From: M55B120 sp964426155
GTDB lineage: Bacteria > Actinomycetota > Humimicrobiia > Humimicrobiales > Humimicrobiaceae
Reading direction: 5' to 3'
Assembly (NCBI GenBank): GCA_964426155.1
Contig: CAYROY010000086.1
Coordinates: 1-6,280 of the forward strand
DNA length: 6,280 nucleotides
The notes beneath the pieces were generated by a model. The model was not told the origin of the DNA. It was given only the letters and a program-made list of their open reading frames with translations, and ran no database searches. The position numbers and the translations under genes are program-made. This document shows, one piece after another, positions 5,613-6,280 of the stretch (position 1 is the stretch's first letter; every line of letters starts with the position of its first letter).

Positions 5613-6233
5613 ATGGAACTTACCGGCAGACAGAGAATGGTTCTCAAAAAAATATATGACTATATGCTGATAAACAGCTATCCTCCTTCCATAAGAGAGC
5701 TTGCCGGTATGCTTTATATAAAATCTCCCAGGGGGGTCTCTGATCATCTGCATTCACTGGAAAGAAAGGGATATATAGAGAGAAAGTCATCTGCCCGTTC
5801 CATAAAACTAACTGGAAAGGCGCTTCAGATACTGGGACAGGACACCGAAAAGGAAGCCCTTTACCTTCCTCTCGTAGGGAGGATAGCTGCTGGAAGACCT
5901 GTCCTTGCTGAAGAAAACATTGAGGGTTATATTCCCTTCCCTTCTGATATGATAAGAGGAAATGCCGATTTTGCCCTCGGGGTCCATGGAGACAGCATGA
6001 CCGGAGACCATATACTCAACGGTGATATTATAGCAGTAAGATCGCAGCCTGTAGCGGAAAATGGCGATATAGTGGTAGCACTTATAGATGATGAGGCTGT
6101 AGTTAAAAGGTACTATAGAAAAGAAAAGCATGTTGAACTCAGATCTTCCAATCCGAAATACATGCCAATTTTAATGAAATCAGAGCCTATAATCCAGGGA
6201 AAAGTGGTAGCTGTCCAGAGAGCATTGATGTAA
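5613..6233 (+). CDS. lexA: LexA, SOS-response repressor and self-cleaving peptidase
   Basis: LexA represses DNA-damage genes until RecA filaments trigger its self-cleavage. The 206-residue length is normal. The N-terminal winged helix (about 1-70) begins LTGRQ, has YPPSIRELAG at 23-32 and a recognition helix near 37-48 (KSPRGVSDHLHS). The linker is about 71-84. The cleavage site is A93-G94 in GRIAAGRP. The S24 peptidase domain has the nucleophile S128 (HGDSM) and general base K165 (AVVKRYY), with NGDIVVALID between them. All catalytic parts are present, so it should be active. The recognition helix differs from Bacillus LexA (SSSTVHGHLARLE), in line with the non-Bacillus palindrome at its promoter. 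It starts at ATG 5613 after GGAGG. Self-regulation is inferred from the palindrome. It is divergent from the 3D gene. Confidence 0.97.
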   Translation: MELTGRQRMVLKKIYDYMLINSYPPSIRELAGMLYIKSPRGVSDHLHSLERKGYIERKSSARSIKLTGKALQILGQDTEKEALYLPLVGRIAAGRPVLAEENIEGYIPFPSDMIRGNADFALGVHGDSMTGDHILNGDIIAVRSQPVAENGDIVVALIDDEAVVKRYYRKEKHVELRSSNPKYMPILMKSEPIIQGKVVAVQRALM

Positions 6234-6266
6234 ACCATCTTTTAAAAATATAAAAGTGAGGATTAA

Positions 6267-6280
6267 GTGACTTCTTTTAC
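6267..6280 (+). CDS. Possible start of a further gene (runs off right edge)
   Basis: After lexA, GAGG (6258-6261) lies five bases before GTG 6267, which opens a frame reading M-T-S-F before the window ends. The gap after the lexA stop is only 33 bases and has no convincing terminator, so a gene co-transcribed with lexA is plausible. Four codons cannot identify it. Confidence 0.35.

Noticed and set aside
5505..5753. 82-codon minus-strand frame across the lexA start and promoter
   Set aside because: It would cover the palindrome, promoter and winged-helix region of lexA and shows no coding signs.
5808..6131. 107-codon minus-strand open frame inside lexA
   Set aside because: It overlaps the conserved peptidase domain of LexA and has no family features.
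6225..6249. Terminator after lexA
   Set aside because: GATG-TAAAC-CATC followed by TTTT gives only a 4-bp stem, too weak to call.
1..6280. Mobile element, CRISPR array, toxin-antitoxin or defence system
   Set aside because: No transposase, integrase, regular spaced repeats, terminal repeats or toxin-like gene pair was found; the gene content is housekeeping and envelope.

Overview
The window is AT-rich (roughly 35-38% G+C by eye), with frequent AGA/AGG (Arg) and ATA (Ile) codons and strong purine-rich Shine-Dalgarno sites. It carries three genes typical of Gram-positive (monoderm) bacteria: a LytR-CpsA-Psr (LCP) protein, a membrane-anchored 3D-domain protein and a lexA repressor gene. I read it as an ordinary chromosomal segment from a low-GC monoderm, probably anaerobic: Bacillota/Clostridia-like or a low-GC relative. 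The sequence does not settle the phylum. No mobile element, CRISPR array, rRNA or phage gene is visible.

Layout, left to right. (1) 1-398, minus: 5' part of a radical SAM gene that runs off the left edge. (2) 527-2461, minus: thrS, threonyl-tRNA synthetase. (3) 2509-2584, minus: tRNA-Gly(GCC) with an encoded CCA, 47 bases upstream of thrS. A strong promoter at 2634-2662 probably drives tRNA-Gly and thrS together. (4) 2706-4220, minus: LCP protein with an extra PsbP/DcrB-like domain between its membrane anchor and the catalytic domain. (5) 4378-4743, plus: a 121-residue PH-like protein divergent from the LCP gene. (6) 4781-5290, minus: membrane-anchored 3D-domain protein. (7) 5291-5612: a 322-base divergent intergenic region with a promoter for each flanking gene, tandem AT-rich palindromes in the 3D-gene leader and a 28-bp palindrome over the lexA promoter. 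(8) 5613-6233, plus: lexA. (9) 6267 onward, plus: a possible start of a further gene at the right edge.

Four naive open reading frames begin too early. For thrS the longest frame reads through the tRNA gene and the true start is 2461. The LCP and PH-like frames start at TTG codons without a ribosome binding site, and the 3D frame at a poorly placed GTG. In each case the ATG with a Shine-Dalgarno site is preferred here.

Functionally the genes are mostly core cell biology: translation (tRNA-Gly, ThrRS), envelope assembly and remodelling (LCP, 3D protein) and the SOS response (LexA). I see no multi-gene novel system. The points most worth a second look are the non-canonical palindrome at the lexA promoter, C at T-loop position 55 of the tRNA-Gly, the absence of room for a T-box before thrS, the LCP domain fusion, and the repeated AT-rich palindromes before the 3D gene.
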